DNA from: Nocardia bhagyanarayanae
Lineage (GTDB): Bacteria > Actinomycetota > Actinomycetes > Mycobacteriales > Mycobacteriaceae
Direction of reading: 5' to 3'
Assembly (NCBI RefSeq): GCF_006716565.1
Contig: NZ_VFPG01000002.1
Span: 310,001 to 374,000 of the forward strand
Length of the DNA: 64,000 bases
The notes below the pieces were generated by a model. The model was given only the letters and a program-made list of their open reading frames with translations, did not search any database and had not been told where the DNA came from. The position numbers were made by a program, and so were the translations under genes. Position 1 is the stretch's first letter. Each line of letters opens with the position of its first letter. Positions 25,590-34,476 of the stretch are shown one piece after another.

Positions 25590-26351
25590 TCAGGCGCCTT
25601 TGCCGGTGCGTTTGGCTTCCCGCTCGGCGGCGGTGGCCAGGTAGTCGCCGAGTTCGCGGCGCAGCGTCACATCGAGCGAACGGGCCAGGGTCGCGTGCAC
25701 CGAGGTGGTGGCGAGCTCCCGCATCTTGTTCAACATCGTTGTGGTCTCGGCGATTTCGGAGCTCGTCTGCGGCAGCCAGCCCGGACCGTGCTCGTCGATG
25801 ATGTGCTGCTTGGCGGCGGTGATCATGATGTGGGTGATGTCGTCGATCCGGTCGGCGACCTTGGCGTAGATTTCGATGAGCGTGCGCAGTTCCAGGCCGT
25901 ACTCGTGCAGCTCGGCGAACGACGCCAGCAGGTGGGTGTCGGTGAACACCACGGTCTCGCCCTCGACGCGGACCAGCTTCATCTCGGTCAACCGGTCGAC
26001 GAGGTCGGCGGACTCGGCGCCGAGCAGCGTGTCGATCAGCTCGCGCGGCACCTCGAAGGTCTCGGCCTTGGCCCACGACGCGGTGACGGCGTGTTGCAGC
26101 CCGAGCACCTCGGTCAGATCCTTGCCGGTCTCCCAGCTGGTGATGAAGTCGGCGATGTGCGCGGTGGTGAAGCCGCGCTGCAACAGCGCGTCGATCAGCC
26201 GCAACCGGTCCAGGTGCGCCTCGCCGTAGATGCTGGCGCGGCCGTCCTTGCCGATCGGCGGCGGCAGCAGGCCCCGCTCCTGGTACGCGCGCACGTTGCG
26301 GGTGGTGGTGCCCGCCGCGCGAGCCAGATCGTCGATCCGATACTCGGCCAC
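25590..26351 (-). CDS. MerR-family transcriptional regulator
   Basis: 253-residue regulator with an N-terminal MerR winged helix (YRIDDLARAAGTTTRNVRAY, ERGLLPPP, and a DRLRLIDALLQRGFTTAHI helix) and a long helical C-terminal effector domain without conserved cysteines, so it is not a metal sensor. GTG 26351 is chosen because AGGAGG lies 8 nt upstream; a GTG 9 nt earlier overlaps that site. It is convergent with the permease and so may regulate the biosynthetic island or the adjacent monooxygenase operon. Confidence 0.88.
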   Translation of the reverse strand: MAEYRIDDLARAAGTTTRNVRAYQERGLLPPPIGKDGRASIYGEAHLDRLRLIDALLQRGFTTAHIADFITSWETGKDLTEVLGLQHAVTASWAKAETFEVPRELIDTLLGAESADLVDRLTEMKLVRVEGETVVFTDTHLLASFAELHEYGLELRTLIEIYAKVADRIDDITHIMITAAKQHIIDEHGPGWLPQTSSEIAETTTMLNKMRELATTSVHATLARSLDVTLRRELGDYLATAAEREAKRTGKGA

Positions 26352-26403
26352 CGCGCTCACCTCCTCGCCCGCCGCGGCGCATCGGACGGCCGCGACCTTG
26401 ATC

Positions 26404-26428
26404 GTCGAAAGACCGAGTCTATCGAGAC
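26404..26428. promoter_or_regulatory. Candidate operator upstream of merR
   Basis: Two small dyads, GTCGAAAGAC (26404-26413) and GTCTATCGAGAC (26417-26428), lie side by side 53-77 nt upstream of the MerR start. MerR regulators bind short dyads between promoter elements and are often autoregulated, so this is a candidate site; it is inferred only from position and symmetry. Confidence 0.3.
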
Positions 26429-26496
26429 GAGCCCGGCGGCACCGGCGTGGGCGCGCGCCGGACTCGTGTCGTTCCGGCGGGTCGGACGGTGGTCCG

Positions 26497-28005
26497 TTAC
26501 GAGACCGCCGCGATCCGCGCCGCCCGCGTGCTCGCGTCGGCCGACACCACGTGGTAGTCCTCGAGCCGCAGGCTGCGCAATTGGTTGACGTACTGCGTCG
26601 CGAAGCCGGGATACATGGTGGCGTTGAAACCGTCGTCGGTCAGATACCAGCTGTGGCAGCCGGAATTCCAGGTGGTCGCGGTGAGCCTGCGCTGGATGGT
26701 CTCGTTGTACCGGTCCTGGCGATCCCTGCGGACGTCGAGCATGCGCAGGTCGCGGTCCAGAATGGTGCCGATCGCCCGGACCAGGTAGTCGATCTGTGCC
26801 TCCATGTACACCAGCGCCGAGTTGTGGCCCGGTCCGGAGTTCGGTCCGAAGGTGAAGAACAGATTCGGATAGCCCGACACGGCGACGCTCTTGTAGGCGT
26901 ACGCGCCGCGCGACCACTCCTCGGCGAGCACCCGGCCCTCGCGGCCGACGATCGGGATCGGGGTCCCGGCCTTGGACACCTCGAAACCGGTCGCGAAGAC
27001 GATGCAATCCGCTTGGTGCTCAACCCCTTCCGCGGTACGGATGCCGTTCGGGGCGAGGCGCGCGATCGGCCAGGTGATCAGTTTGCAGTTGTCGCGCTGC
27101 AACGCCGGGTAGTAGTCGTCGGTCATCAGCAGGCGTTTGCACCCGGCGCGGAAGTCCGGCGTGAGCTGGCGGCGCAGCCAGGGATCGCGCACCTGCCGGT
27201 GCAGCTGGGCCCGTCCGACCAGCTCGACGACGCGGGTCAGCGGGGTGTTCCACACGACGCCGAGCGCCACCGACTCGTGTCCGTAGAACCACGCGCGCCT
27301 GGCCAGCGACTCCGCCGCGGGCACGTGCCGGTACAGACTCTTCGTGAGCGGGTTGGTCCGCCGGTTCACCCGGGGCAGCACCCACCCCGGCGTGCGCTGG
27401 AACACCTTGACCGAGGCCGCCTTCTCGACCAGCTCGGGAATGATCTGCACCGCGCTCGCGCCGGTGCCGACAACCGCGACCCGTTTGCCGGTGAAGTCGT
27501 AGTCGTGATCCCAACGGGCACTGTGGATCTTGTGCCCCTCGTAGGTCTCGATCCCGCGGATGTCGGGGAAGCCCGCATTGGACAGTGGTCCCGAGGCGAG
27601 CACGACGGCACGTGCCCGCACCGGAGCGGCGTTGCCCTCGATCGCGACGTCCCAGAGACCCGCGTCCTCGTCGAACGAGATTCCCGTTACGGTGCAACCG
27701 AATCGGACGTGCGGGCGTAGCCGATACCGCGCCGCCATCGACTCGATGTAGCCGAGGATCTCCGCGCTGCCCGAATAGGTCTGCGACCAGTTCGGGTTGG
27801 GCGCGAAGCTGTAGGAGTAGAGCCGCGACGGAATATCGCATGCCGCACCCGGATAGGTGTTGTCGCGCCAGGTGCCGCCGAGCGCGGTGCCGCGCTCCAG
27901 GATGGCGAAGTTCTCGATGCCGTGCTGCTTCAACCGGATCGCGGCGCCGATACCGGCGAAGCCGCCGCCGATCACCGCGACGTCGAGCGTCTGTGCGTTG
28001 GTCAT
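26497..28005 (-). CDS. Baeyer-Villiger-type flavin monooxygenase
   Basis: 502-residue FAD/NADPH monooxygenase that would convert ketones to esters. It contains GGGFAGIGAAIRL (FAD Rossmann motif), a second Rossmann motif GTGASAVQIIPEL (NADPH), and YEGHKIHSARWDHD, a close match to the BVMO fingerprint F-x-G-x3-H-x3-W. ATG 28005 is preferred because AGAGG stands 8 nt before it; ATG 28020 overlaps the upstream stop as ATGA and is the alternative. It is the last gene of a four-gene minus-strand operon whose content resembles the mycobacterial mymA operon. Confidence 0.9.
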   Translation of the reverse strand: MTNAQTLDVAVIGGGFAGIGAAIRLKQHGIENFAILERGTALGGTWRDNTYPGAACDIPSRLYSYSFAPNPNWSQTYSGSAEILGYIESMAARYRLRPHVRFGCTVTGISFDEDAGLWDVAIEGNAAPVRARAVVLASGPLSNAGFPDIRGIETYEGHKIHSARWDHDYDFTGKRVAVVGTGASAVQIIPELVEKAASVKVFQRTPGWVLPRVNRRTNPLTKSLYRHVPAAESLARRAWFYGHESVALGVVWNTPLTRVVELVGRAQLHRQVRDPWLRRQLTPDFRAGCKRLLMTDDYYPALQRDNCKLITWPIARLAPNGIRTAEGVEHQADCIVFATGFEVSKAGTPIPIVGREGRVLAEEWSRGAYAYKSVAVSGYPNLFFTFGPNSGPGHNSALVYMEAQIDYLVRAIGTILDRDLRMLDVRRDRQDRYNETIQRRLTATTWNSGCHSWYLTDDGFNATMYPGFATQYVNQLRSLRLEDYHVVSADASTRAARIAAVS

Positions 28006-28016
28006 GGCGTCGCCTC

Positions 28017-28946
28017 TCATGCGGCGGGCTCGTAGGTGATTTCCTTGGCCCAGGTGGGATCTCTGCGCAGCAACCGCTTCGGCACCCGCGCGGTGATCTT
28101 GACCAGGGCGTCGGCCAGCAGGTGATACGGGTGATCCCGGTTAACCACCCAGCCGCCGTGCATCTTCACGATCTGATACATGGGCAGCCTGCGCGCGAAT
28201 TCGCTGCGCTCGCCCACGTTGCGGTAGCGCTCGAGCGCCTTGTAGAGCTTGTTCTCGTCGACGCCCATCGCGACGATGTTGTCGCGCATCTTGTTCAGCA
28301 GCGGCACATAGCTCAGCACGCCGATCAGGAAGGTCGGCTTGACCCAGCCGCCGACCAGCTCGATGAGCAGCTTGCGCATCTCGGCGTGTCCGAGCAGATC
28401 CATCACAGCGAAATCGACGGCCAGATGCCGGGATTCGTCGGCGTTGATCCGCTTGAACGCCTCCTGGCAGACCGGGTCCTCGATCTCGTCCATGATGAAC
28501 TTCACCAACGCGCCGTCCAGCGCGACCTCGAGCATCGGGATCACCGTGCCGAGGAACGACAGCGACATGTCGTCGGAGTACTTGTCCAAGAAGTCGATGA
28601 CCAGCTTGACGTTGACGTTCGGCTGCGGGATCTCGTCGCCCTCCAGCATGCCCCAGCGGCGCATCAGCGCCAGTTCGGCGTTGGCGTGCTTCTGTTCCTC
28701 GGCGTGGAAGTAGCGGTAGATCTCGCGCAGGGTCTCGGTGGGCGCCTTCTTGGCCATGGCGGCGAAACCGCGCGCGCCGACGTTCTCGATCCACATGAGG
28801 TCGGCCATGAACGGCTTCAGGCGGGCGTGCAGTTCCGGGGTGATGGTTTCGGCGCCGGGGCCGTCCCAGTCGATGTCGGCAAGGGCCCACTGGCGGTCCT
28901 TGATCTTGCGGAGCATGTCCTCGAAGTCCATAGCGATGGCGGCCAT
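28017..28946 (-). CDS. Ferritin-like di-iron protein
   Basis: 309-residue helical protein that looks like a ferritin-like di-iron protein. Candidate metal ligands are in WIENVG, HAEEQKHANAE (E-x-x-H-like) and NADESRHLAVDF (E-x-x-H), spaced as in a four-helix di-iron bundle. Homologues in mycolata are annotated as metal-dependent hydrolases or reductases with no firm function. It lies between the SDR and the monooxygenase with a 1-bp gap upstream and near overlap downstream, so it should act in the same oxidative pathway. Confidence 0.6.
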   Translation of the reverse strand: MAAIAMDFEDMLRKIKDRQWALADIDWDGPGAETITPELHARLKPFMADLMWIENVGARGFAAMAKKAPTETLREIYRYFHAEEQKHANAELALMRRWGMLEGDEIPQPNVNVKLVIDFLDKYSDDMSLSFLGTVIPMLEVALDGALVKFIMDEIEDPVCQEAFKRINADESRHLAVDFAVMDLLGHAEMRKLLIELVGGWVKPTFLIGVLSYVPLLNKMRDNIVAMGVDENKLYKALERYRNVGERSEFARRLPMYQIVKMHGGWVVNRDHPYHLLADALVKITARVPKRLLRRDPTWAKEITYEPAA

Positions 28947-28947
28947 G

Positions 28948-29847
28948 TCAGACTCCTGTCCTGTCGGTGACCGCTGGGCGGTCGGGTGTGGTCGAATCGT
29001 CCTGCGGCAGCAGCCGTTCCAGCAGGCCGAGGACGAAGGTGTACTGCGCGGGGAAGTAGCGCTTGAGGCGCCAGACCAGGTGCGCGTCGAGTTGCGGCAG
29101 GACGTAGAGGCTGCCGCGATCGTTGGCGTCGAGGGTGACGCGTGCGACGTGTTCCGGGGTGAAACCGGTCCAGCGCATGAGGGTTTCGGCCAGCTTCTGG
29201 GACTGCGCGGTGATGCGACCGTCCTTGGCCACGTTGGTCTTGACGAAGGTTGGGCACAGCACGGTGACCGCGACCCCGCTGCCGCCCAGTTCGGCTGCCA
29301 TGGTCTCGGACAGCGAGAGCACCGCCGCCTTGGACGTGTTGTAGACGGCCATGGACGGTGCGGCCGCGAAACCGGCAGCTGAGGCGACGTTGATGATGCC
29401 GCCGCGACCCGCCTCCCGCAGCATCGGCGTGAAGATCTCACAGCCGTGCACCACGCCCCACAGATTGATGCCGAGCGCCCATTCCCAGTCCGCGAAACCG
29501 ATGGCTCCCACCGGCTTGCCGCCGATGCCGACGCCGGCGTTGTTGATCACCAGCGAGACCGGCTCGTCGAAGACGGACTCGGCGAAACGGGCGAGAACCT
29601 CCACGTCCGCGCGCCGGGAGACATCGCAGCGGAAGGTGTGCGCCGCGCCGGGCCTGGTGCGCTCGATGAGGGCGACCGTCTCCTCGGCACGCGCCTGGTC
29701 GATATCGGCGCAGATCACCCGACCGCCGCGGGCCGCGAGCTCGACCGCGAAGGCGCGGCCGATGCCGCTGCCCGCACCGGTCACCACGGCCCGTGCGCCA
29801 TGACTGCGGCGCGTTCGAAGGCTCAGCGGCACAATTCTTTCCAACAT
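28948..29847 (-). CDS. Short-chain dehydrogenase/reductase
   Basis: Classical SDR of 299 residues with TGAGSGIG (cofactor binding), DVSRR, NNAGVGIGG, and the catalytic Ser and YNTSK. The acidic residue in CADIDQA after strand two suggests NAD(H). It would interconvert an alcohol and a ketone, supplying the monooxygenase encoded in the same operon. The 1-bp gaps on both sides indicate one transcript. Confidence 0.9.
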   Translation of the reverse strand: MLERIVPLSLRTRRSHGARAVVTGAGSGIGRAFAVELAARGGRVICADIDQARAEETVALIERTRPGAAHTFRCDVSRRADVEVLARFAESVFDEPVSLVINNAGVGIGGKPVGAIGFADWEWALGINLWGVVHGCEIFTPMLREAGRGGIINVASAAGFAAAPSMAVYNTSKAAVLSLSETMAAELGGSGVAVTVLCPTFVKTNVAKDGRITAQSQKLAETLMRWTGFTPEHVARVTLDANDRGSLYVLPQLDAHLVWRLKRYFPAQYTFVLGLLERLLPQDDSTTPDRPAVTDRTGV

Positions 29848-29848
29848 C

Positions 29849-30835
29849 TCAGCTCACCTGTTCCACATCGGTGCGCGCGGCCGATGCCGCGCCGAGGAAT
29901 TCGGCGGCCCGGCGCAGGGCCAGGTCGGCCTCCGGAACCAGTCGGGGCAGCGCCTGGAAGACGTGCACCTGTCCCGGCCAGATCTCCAGCTCGCAGGCGC
30001 CGCCCGCGGCGCGCACCATCTCGTGCAGTCGCCGGGCGTCCGCGCTGAGCATCTCGGCGCCACCGGCTTGCACCAGGATCGGCGGCAACTCGATGCCCGA
30101 GGGCACGGTGAGCCGTAGTCGCGGTGTGTCGGCGGGTAGGCCGCGCGTGTATTGGCGGGGCAACCGAGCGGCGGCGCGTGCGGAGATGACCGGATCGCGC
30201 TTGCACCGTTCCTGTTCCGCGGCGAGCGTCAGGGTCAGGTCGAGCAGCGGGGAGAACATCGCCACGGCGGCGGGTTGCGGTACCGATCGAGTCCCGTTCT
30301 GCACCAAGAGATCCAGGGCGAGATGGCCGCCCGCCGAATCACAGGCGACGGCAATGTCTTTCGCCGCGAAGCCGCGCTGCAGCAGCCAGTGGTAGCCCGC
30401 GGCCACGTCGTCGGCCGCGGCGGGGAAACGGTGCTCGGGCGCGAGCCGGTAGTCGATGACGAATACCGGCAGACCGGTCTCGCGAGAGAGCCGCGCGGCG
30501 AGCCCTCGATGCGTCCGCGCCGAGCACAGGACGTATCCGCTGCCGTGGACGTAGTAGATCGCCCGCTTTCCGAACTCGACACCGTTGGCGCGCACCCATT
30601 CGCCCCGCACCGCACCTGCGCGTACCTGGCTGACAATCGTGCCCGGCGGCGGTGGCCCACCCGCCGCCATGATTGTCGCGATCAGCTTGCGCGCGAACCA
30701 GATACCCGGCGTGTTGAGCGGAATCGCGCAGTTCAGCGGCCGCAATCCATACTCGGCGGCCGCGGCGGCAAGCCCGGCGCGCAGCGAGGGCGCGGCCGGA
30801 ACGCCGGGGACCGAGGTCTTCGTTGACCTTGTCAT
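29849..30835 (-). CDS. Alpha/beta hydrolase (HSL/LipR-type esterase)
   Basis: Esterase of the hormone-sensitive-lipase family, 328 residues. YYVHGSGYVLCS is the oxyanion-hole motif (HGGG normally, here HGSG), DYRLAPEHRFPAA follows it, and CDSAGGHLA holds the nucleophilic serine (GDSAGG normally, with Gly replaced by Cys). It would hydrolyse the ester made by the Baeyer-Villiger enzyme. The start is uncertain among ATG 30865, 30850 and 30835; the last gives MTRSTKTSV. Confidence 0.85.
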   Translation of the reverse strand: MTRSTKTSVPGVPAAPSLRAGLAAAAAEYGLRPLNCAIPLNTPGIWFARKLIATIMAAGGPPPPGTIVSQVRAGAVRGEWVRANGVEFGKRAIYYVHGSGYVLCSARTHRGLAARLSRETGLPVFVIDYRLAPEHRFPAAADDVAAGYHWLLQRGFAAKDIAVACDSAGGHLALDLLVQNGTRSVPQPAAVAMFSPLLDLTLTLAAEQERCKRDPVISARAAARLPRQYTRGLPADTPRLRLTVPSGIELPPILVQAGGAEMLSADARRLHEMVRAAGGACELEIWPGQVHVFQALPRLVPEADLALRRAAEFLGAASAARTDVEQVS

Positions 30836-30860
30836 GGAGTTAAGGATCATCTTGTAATGT

Positions 30861-30876
30861 GCCATTTGTCAATGGC
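30861..30876. promoter_or_regulatory. Dyad with TTGACA upstream of the monooxygenase operon
   Basis: GCCATT (30861-30866) and AATGGC (30871-30876) form a dyad around TGTC just upstream of the hydrolase gene. On the minus strand it contains TTGACA, a perfect -35 hexamer. An operator overlapping the promoter of the four-gene operon is a reasonable reading; the -10 element is not convincing. Confidence 0.35.
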
Positions 30877-31249
30877 GAATTGGGTGGCGCTGGGCTCGAG
30901 TCGGCGCGCGAGGATCGGCATGATCGAGTGGGACGGACATCGCTGCCTCGGCCCCGGCGGCGTCGGTGTCCTGTGCCGGAGGCGCCTACGTGGGGCGGCT
31001 GGTGGTGAGCCACGGTGGCGTCCGGACGCGGGCGGCGCCGTTCGGTTCCCGCCTTTCGTAGCCGAGCGGGGCTCGTGCGTCGAGTCAGTGGCAAGTGTCG
31101 GCGTCTCGGACGCGCGGGCGGCGTCGCTCGACGCGCGAGCCGCGGCGGCTCGGGTGTCGGCTTTCGTGGCCGCGCCGTGCTAATGGCGGTCTTCTGTGGC
31201 AGGGCGGCAGGACGGCATTGGGTTTGGCGGTGCGGCGCTGGGCTCAGTT
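30877..31249. other. GC-rich stretch without a supported gene
   Basis: Between the hydrolase promoter and the repeat next to the dehydrogenase gene several short frames are open on both strands, but none has a recognisable domain, a convincing ribosome-binding site or balanced composition (they are Arg/Gly/Ala-rich). I see no RNA or mobile element here. Confidence 0.5.
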
Positions 31250-31361
31250 GGGCGGCCGGGGCGTCTGGCCTCGAGCGGTGGTCGGTGGGGAGCCTCGGTA
31301 ACCGCGCGCGGGGCGGCCGGGGCGTTCGACCTCGAGCGGCGGGAACTCAGTAGCCGCGTGC
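31250..31361. repeat. Imperfect tandem duplication at the 3' end of the dehydrogenase gene
   Basis: A block of about 55-60 bp beginning GGGCGGCCGGGGCGT and running through CCTCGAGCGG to CCGCG(C/T)GCG occurs at 31250-31310 and again at 31311-31361. The second copy includes the last codons and stop of the minus-strand dehydrogenase gene, so the first copy may be a duplicated gene end. Confidence 0.6.
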
Positions 31362-32297
31362 GGGATCGATCGGGGCCAGCAGGTCGCGTCCCTCGACGAA
31401 GCGGACGACGTTCGCTTCGACGTGGTCGGCGAAGGCCGCGAAGCGCAACTGCGGTGGATTCGAATCATGCGGCGTCACAATGGCATTCGGCAGGACCCAG
31501 AGTGGGTGTCCGTCGGGCAGCGGCTCCGGGTCGGTGACGTCGAGTCCGGCGCCGGCGATCGCGCCGGAGGCGAGTGCCGCGACCAGCGCGTCGGTGTCGA
31601 CCAGGCTGCCGCGTGCCACGTTGATCACCCACGAGGAGGGCTTCAGCCGGGCGAGGACGTCGGCGCTGATCAGGTGCTGGGTGTCGGCGGTCGCGGGCGC
31701 GGCGACCACCACGTGATCGGTGCGCGGCCACGCCTTGGACACGTGTTCGGCGGAGATCGTCTCGACGGTCGGCGGAATGCCGGGGCCGGTGACCGGTCGT
31801 CCGGACCGATTCACCGCGATGATGTGCGCGCCGAGCGGCACCAGCATCGGGATGAGCGCGCGACCGATGCCGCCCGCGCCGACGATGGTGACGGTCTTGC
31901 CGCGCAGGGTGCCGACGTGCGGGAAGAAGTCCTGCTGTCGCCAACTGCCCGCGCGCAGGTGTTCGGGCAGATAGCGAACCCCGGCGAGCAGCATCATCAG
32001 TGCGTGCTCGGCCACGCTCGCGGCGAAAGCGCCTGCGGCGGAGGTGAAAAGGACCTTCGGATGACGGGCGATCAAGCCTCCGGTGAACCAGTCCTCGACG
32101 CCGGCGGCGGGCAGCTGAACCCACTCGACGGAGTCGGGCAGCCGCTCGGGAAACTCACCCGGGCCGCCCGCCCAGATCAGCGCCCTGGCGTCGGCGAGGT
32201 CGCTCAGCGTCGCGCCACCCTCGGTGACCGCCTTCTCGAGCAAGGTCGGCGCGGGCTGGGTGGGGCCGATCGCGATCGGTACTACCGTCTCGCTCAC
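31347..32297 (-). CDS. D-2-hydroxyacid dehydrogenase
   Basis: NAD(P)-dependent dehydrogenase of 316 residues acting on a 2-hydroxy acid such as glycerate or a phosphoglycerate-like substrate. VGAGGIGRALIPM is the Rossmann motif, NVARGSLVDTDAL carries the catalytic Arg, DVTDPEPLPDGHPLW the Glu region and TPHDS the catalytic His. No pathway partner lies next to it, so the substrate is unknown. The start is ATG 32297. Confidence 0.9.
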   Translation of the reverse strand: MSETVVPIAIGPTQPAPTLLEKAVTEGGATLSDLADARALIWAGGPGEFPERLPDSVEWVQLPAAGVEDWFTGGLIARHPKVLFTSAAGAFAASVAEHALMMLLAGVRYLPEHLRAGSWRQQDFFPHVGTLRGKTVTIVGAGGIGRALIPMLVPLGAHIIAVNRSGRPVTGPGIPPTVETISAEHVSKAWPRTDHVVVAAPATADTQHLISADVLARLKPSSWVINVARGSLVDTDALVAALASGAIAGAGLDVTDPEPLPDGHPLWVLPNAIVTPHDSNPPQLRFAAFADHVEANVVRFVEGRDLLAPIDPARGY

Positions 32298-32474
32298 GAC
32301 CTCGCCTCGCTGACAGTCGGGCGCGACGGTGCGCTGTGTCGTCGGCTCGCTCCCCGGCGCTCACTCATGATCGCGGACCTCCTTCACCCGGTACCGGCGG
32401 CCCGCACATGGACCGACTGCTCGCCACCGCGACGTTAGCACCAGGAGGCTGTGCGCACGCCCGTCCGCGCGTCC

Positions 32475-33437
32475 CTACGAGTCATCCTCCGGCAGGTCCG
32501 CTTCGATCCGGTCCCGGTCTGCCCATTCGAGCAGCGGGTCGATGGCGAACACCGCGTCATCGATCCCGGCGTGCAGATCGCCCACCTCGGCGTAGCGGAA
32601 CGGCACGGTCTTCATGGTGAAGTCGCGCGGGTCGATGTCGGGGATCTCGTCCCAGCGGACCGGTGTGGAGACGGTCGCTTCCGGCACGCCGCGCACCGAG
32701 TACGCCGCGGCGATGGTGTGATCGCGTGCGTTCTGGTTGTAGTCGACGAACAGCAGGTTCGGATCGCGATCGCGGCGCCACCAGGTGGTGGTGACGTCGT
32801 CGGGGGCCCGGCGCTCCACCTCGTGCGCGAAAGCCAGTGCGGCCCTTCGTACCTCGGCGAAGCCCCAGTCCGGCGCGATCCGCACGTACACGTGCAGACC
32901 CTTGCCGCCGGAGGTCTTGGGCCAGCCGACGGCGCCGAGTTCGTCGAGCACCTCGTGCACGACCCCCGCCACCCGCTGCACCCGCGACCACGGACAGTCC
33001 GGCATCGGGTCCAGGTCGATGCGCCACTCGTCGGGACGTTCGGTGTCGGCGCGACGGGAGTTCCACGGGTGGAACTCGACCGTCGACATCTGCACAGCCC
33101 AGATCACATCGGCCAGCTCGCGCACGCACAGCTCGTCGGCGTGGCGGCCGTAGCGCGGGAAGAAGACCCGGACCGTCGGAATCCACTCCGGCGCGCCCTG
33201 CGGCAAGCGCTTCTGATGCACCTTGTCGCCGGCCAGGCCCTTGGGGAAGCGGTGCAGCATGCACGGACGGTCGCGCAGCGCGTTGACGATGCCGTCGCCG
33301 ACGCTCAGGTAGTACTGCACGAGGTCGAGCTTGGTCGCGCCGGTCTCGGGGAAGTACACCCGATCCGGGTTCGAGATTCGCACCGTATGGTCGCCGACGT
33401 CCAGCTCGACGGCGGGTGTCGAGGACTTGCTGGCCAC
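32475..33437 (-). CDS. Stand-alone LigD-type DNA polymerase/primase
   Basis: 320-residue homologue of the polymerase domain of LigD used in non-homologous end joining. Recognisable segments are ISNPDRVYFPETGATKLDLV, VEFHPWNSR, IDLDPMP (the metal-binding D-x-D) and SGGKGLHVYV. No ligase or nuclease domain is fused and no Ku gene is nearby, so it is a paralogue of the PolDom, as several mycolata encode. The start is GTG 33437. Confidence 0.92.
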   Translation of the reverse strand: MASKSSTPAVELDVGDHTVRISNPDRVYFPETGATKLDLVQYYLSVGDGIVNALRDRPCMLHRFPKGLAGDKVHQKRLPQGAPEWIPTVRVFFPRYGRHADELCVRELADVIWAVQMSTVEFHPWNSRRADTERPDEWRIDLDPMPDCPWSRVQRVAGVVHEVLDELGAVGWPKTSGGKGLHVYVRIAPDWGFAEVRRAALAFAHEVERRAPDDVTTTWWRRDRDPNLLFVDYNQNARDHTIAAAYSVRGVPEATVSTPVRWDEIPDIDPRDFTMKTVPFRYAEVGDLHAGIDDAVFAIDPLLEWADRDRIEADLPEDDS

Positions 33438-33533
33438 GCTGCGAGCTTAATGGGGCGGACCGGTCGCGGCCGGTCGAAAGTCCGCAGATCGCGGCGGTGT
33501 CGTGCGCTGCATCCTTCTGGTATGCATGAAGGT

Positions 33534-33785
33534 ATGAGCAAGGCGACGCGCATCACGGTGACCCTGGATCCCCAGGTCGCCGAATGGGCCAAGCAGGCCG
33601 CCGAGCGCCAGAACCGCAGCCTTTCCTCCCTGATCAACGCCTCCCTGCGGACCGCCCTCGTGCACGAAAGCCTCACCAGCCTCCCCGTCGACGACGACGC
33701 CGACCGGGCCGCCGCCCAAGACGAACTCGACCTCACCGAGTCCGCCGCCGCCGACGCCCGCCGCCGCTCCCGCGGTGCCGCATGA
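33534..33785 (+). CDS. Ribbon-helix-helix antitoxin
   Basis: 83-residue putative antitoxin. The N-terminal part (KATRITVTLDPQVAEWAKQA) matches the strand-helix start of ribbon-helix-helix DNA-binding antitoxins; the acidic C-terminal part would neutralise the toxin. ATG 33522 is an alternative start 12 nt upstream; neither has a clear ribosome-binding site. Its stop overlaps the toxin start by ATGA. Autorepression of the pair is typical for this class. Confidence 0.8.
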   Translation: MSKATRITVTLDPQVAEWAKQAAERQNRSLSSLINASLRTALVHESLTSLPVDDDADRAAAQDELDLTESAAADARRRSRGAA

Positions 33786-34090
33786 GACGCGGCGAAATCT
33801 GGAGCTACGCACCGACCCTCAGCGACGGCACGCCGTTCCCGCGCCGCAGCACAGTGGTGCTGGTCTCCGACCCGGCCGTCATCATCTCGCCGTACCGGTG
33901 GTTGCACGTGGTTCCCGTCGTCGCCACCGATCCGGGCCATGTGCTGGGTGTTTATACCGAACACGGCTGGGCGGACGCGCTCGAACTGCACCGTGCGTAT
34001 CGGCCGTGGCTCGCCGAAAAGCTGGGCAAGTTGACTGCTGCGGAGACCGAGTCGCTGGATGCGAGTCTGCGGGCGACGTTGAGTTTGTAG
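33782..34090 (+). CDS. MazF/PemK-type mRNA interferase toxin
   Basis: 102-residue toxin of the PemK/MazF fold, cleaving mRNA. MRRGEIWSYAP is the usual N-terminus, followed by RRSTVVLVSD and the WLHVVPVVATDP strand. The C-terminus KLGKLTAAETESLDASL is the usual amphipathic end. It overlaps the RHH antitoxin gene by 4 bp, the standard antitoxin-first order, and stands directly before a gene-free repeat region. Confidence 0.85.
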   Translation: MRRGEIWSYAPTLSDGTPFPRRSTVVLVSDPAVIISPYRWLHVVPVVATDPGHVLGVYTEHGWADALELHRAYRPWLAEKLGKLTAAETESLDASLRATLSL

Positions 34091-34476
34091 GTGGTCGGCT
34101 CGTGCCCGGTTGGCTTCGGGCTGCTGCTGTTCGCACGAGGTCGGTGCGTTGGGGGCGCTGCGGTGTTTCGGAGTCGGATACGGGTTGAGGCTGTGTGCCA
34201 GAGCTGGGCAGTTGGCGGAGCTTTCGGCGCTGGCGGCTTTTGGGGACGGGGTTCCGGATGTTGTGCGTGCAAGGGGGCGCGGTTTCCCCAGGTTTGCCTC
34301 GGACGGTGCTGGGCGCGTAGGTGCCGTACCCGGCTTACCTCCCGCAGTCGGTTGGCGAAGGTTCGGCTTCCGGCGTGGTCAACCGGCTGTGGTTGCGTTT
34401 GTGGTGGGTGCGTTAGGGAGTTGGCTGCGGGTTGGTGGGGTGCGGGCAGTCTGAGGTGGGCAGGCGGTGTGTTGGC

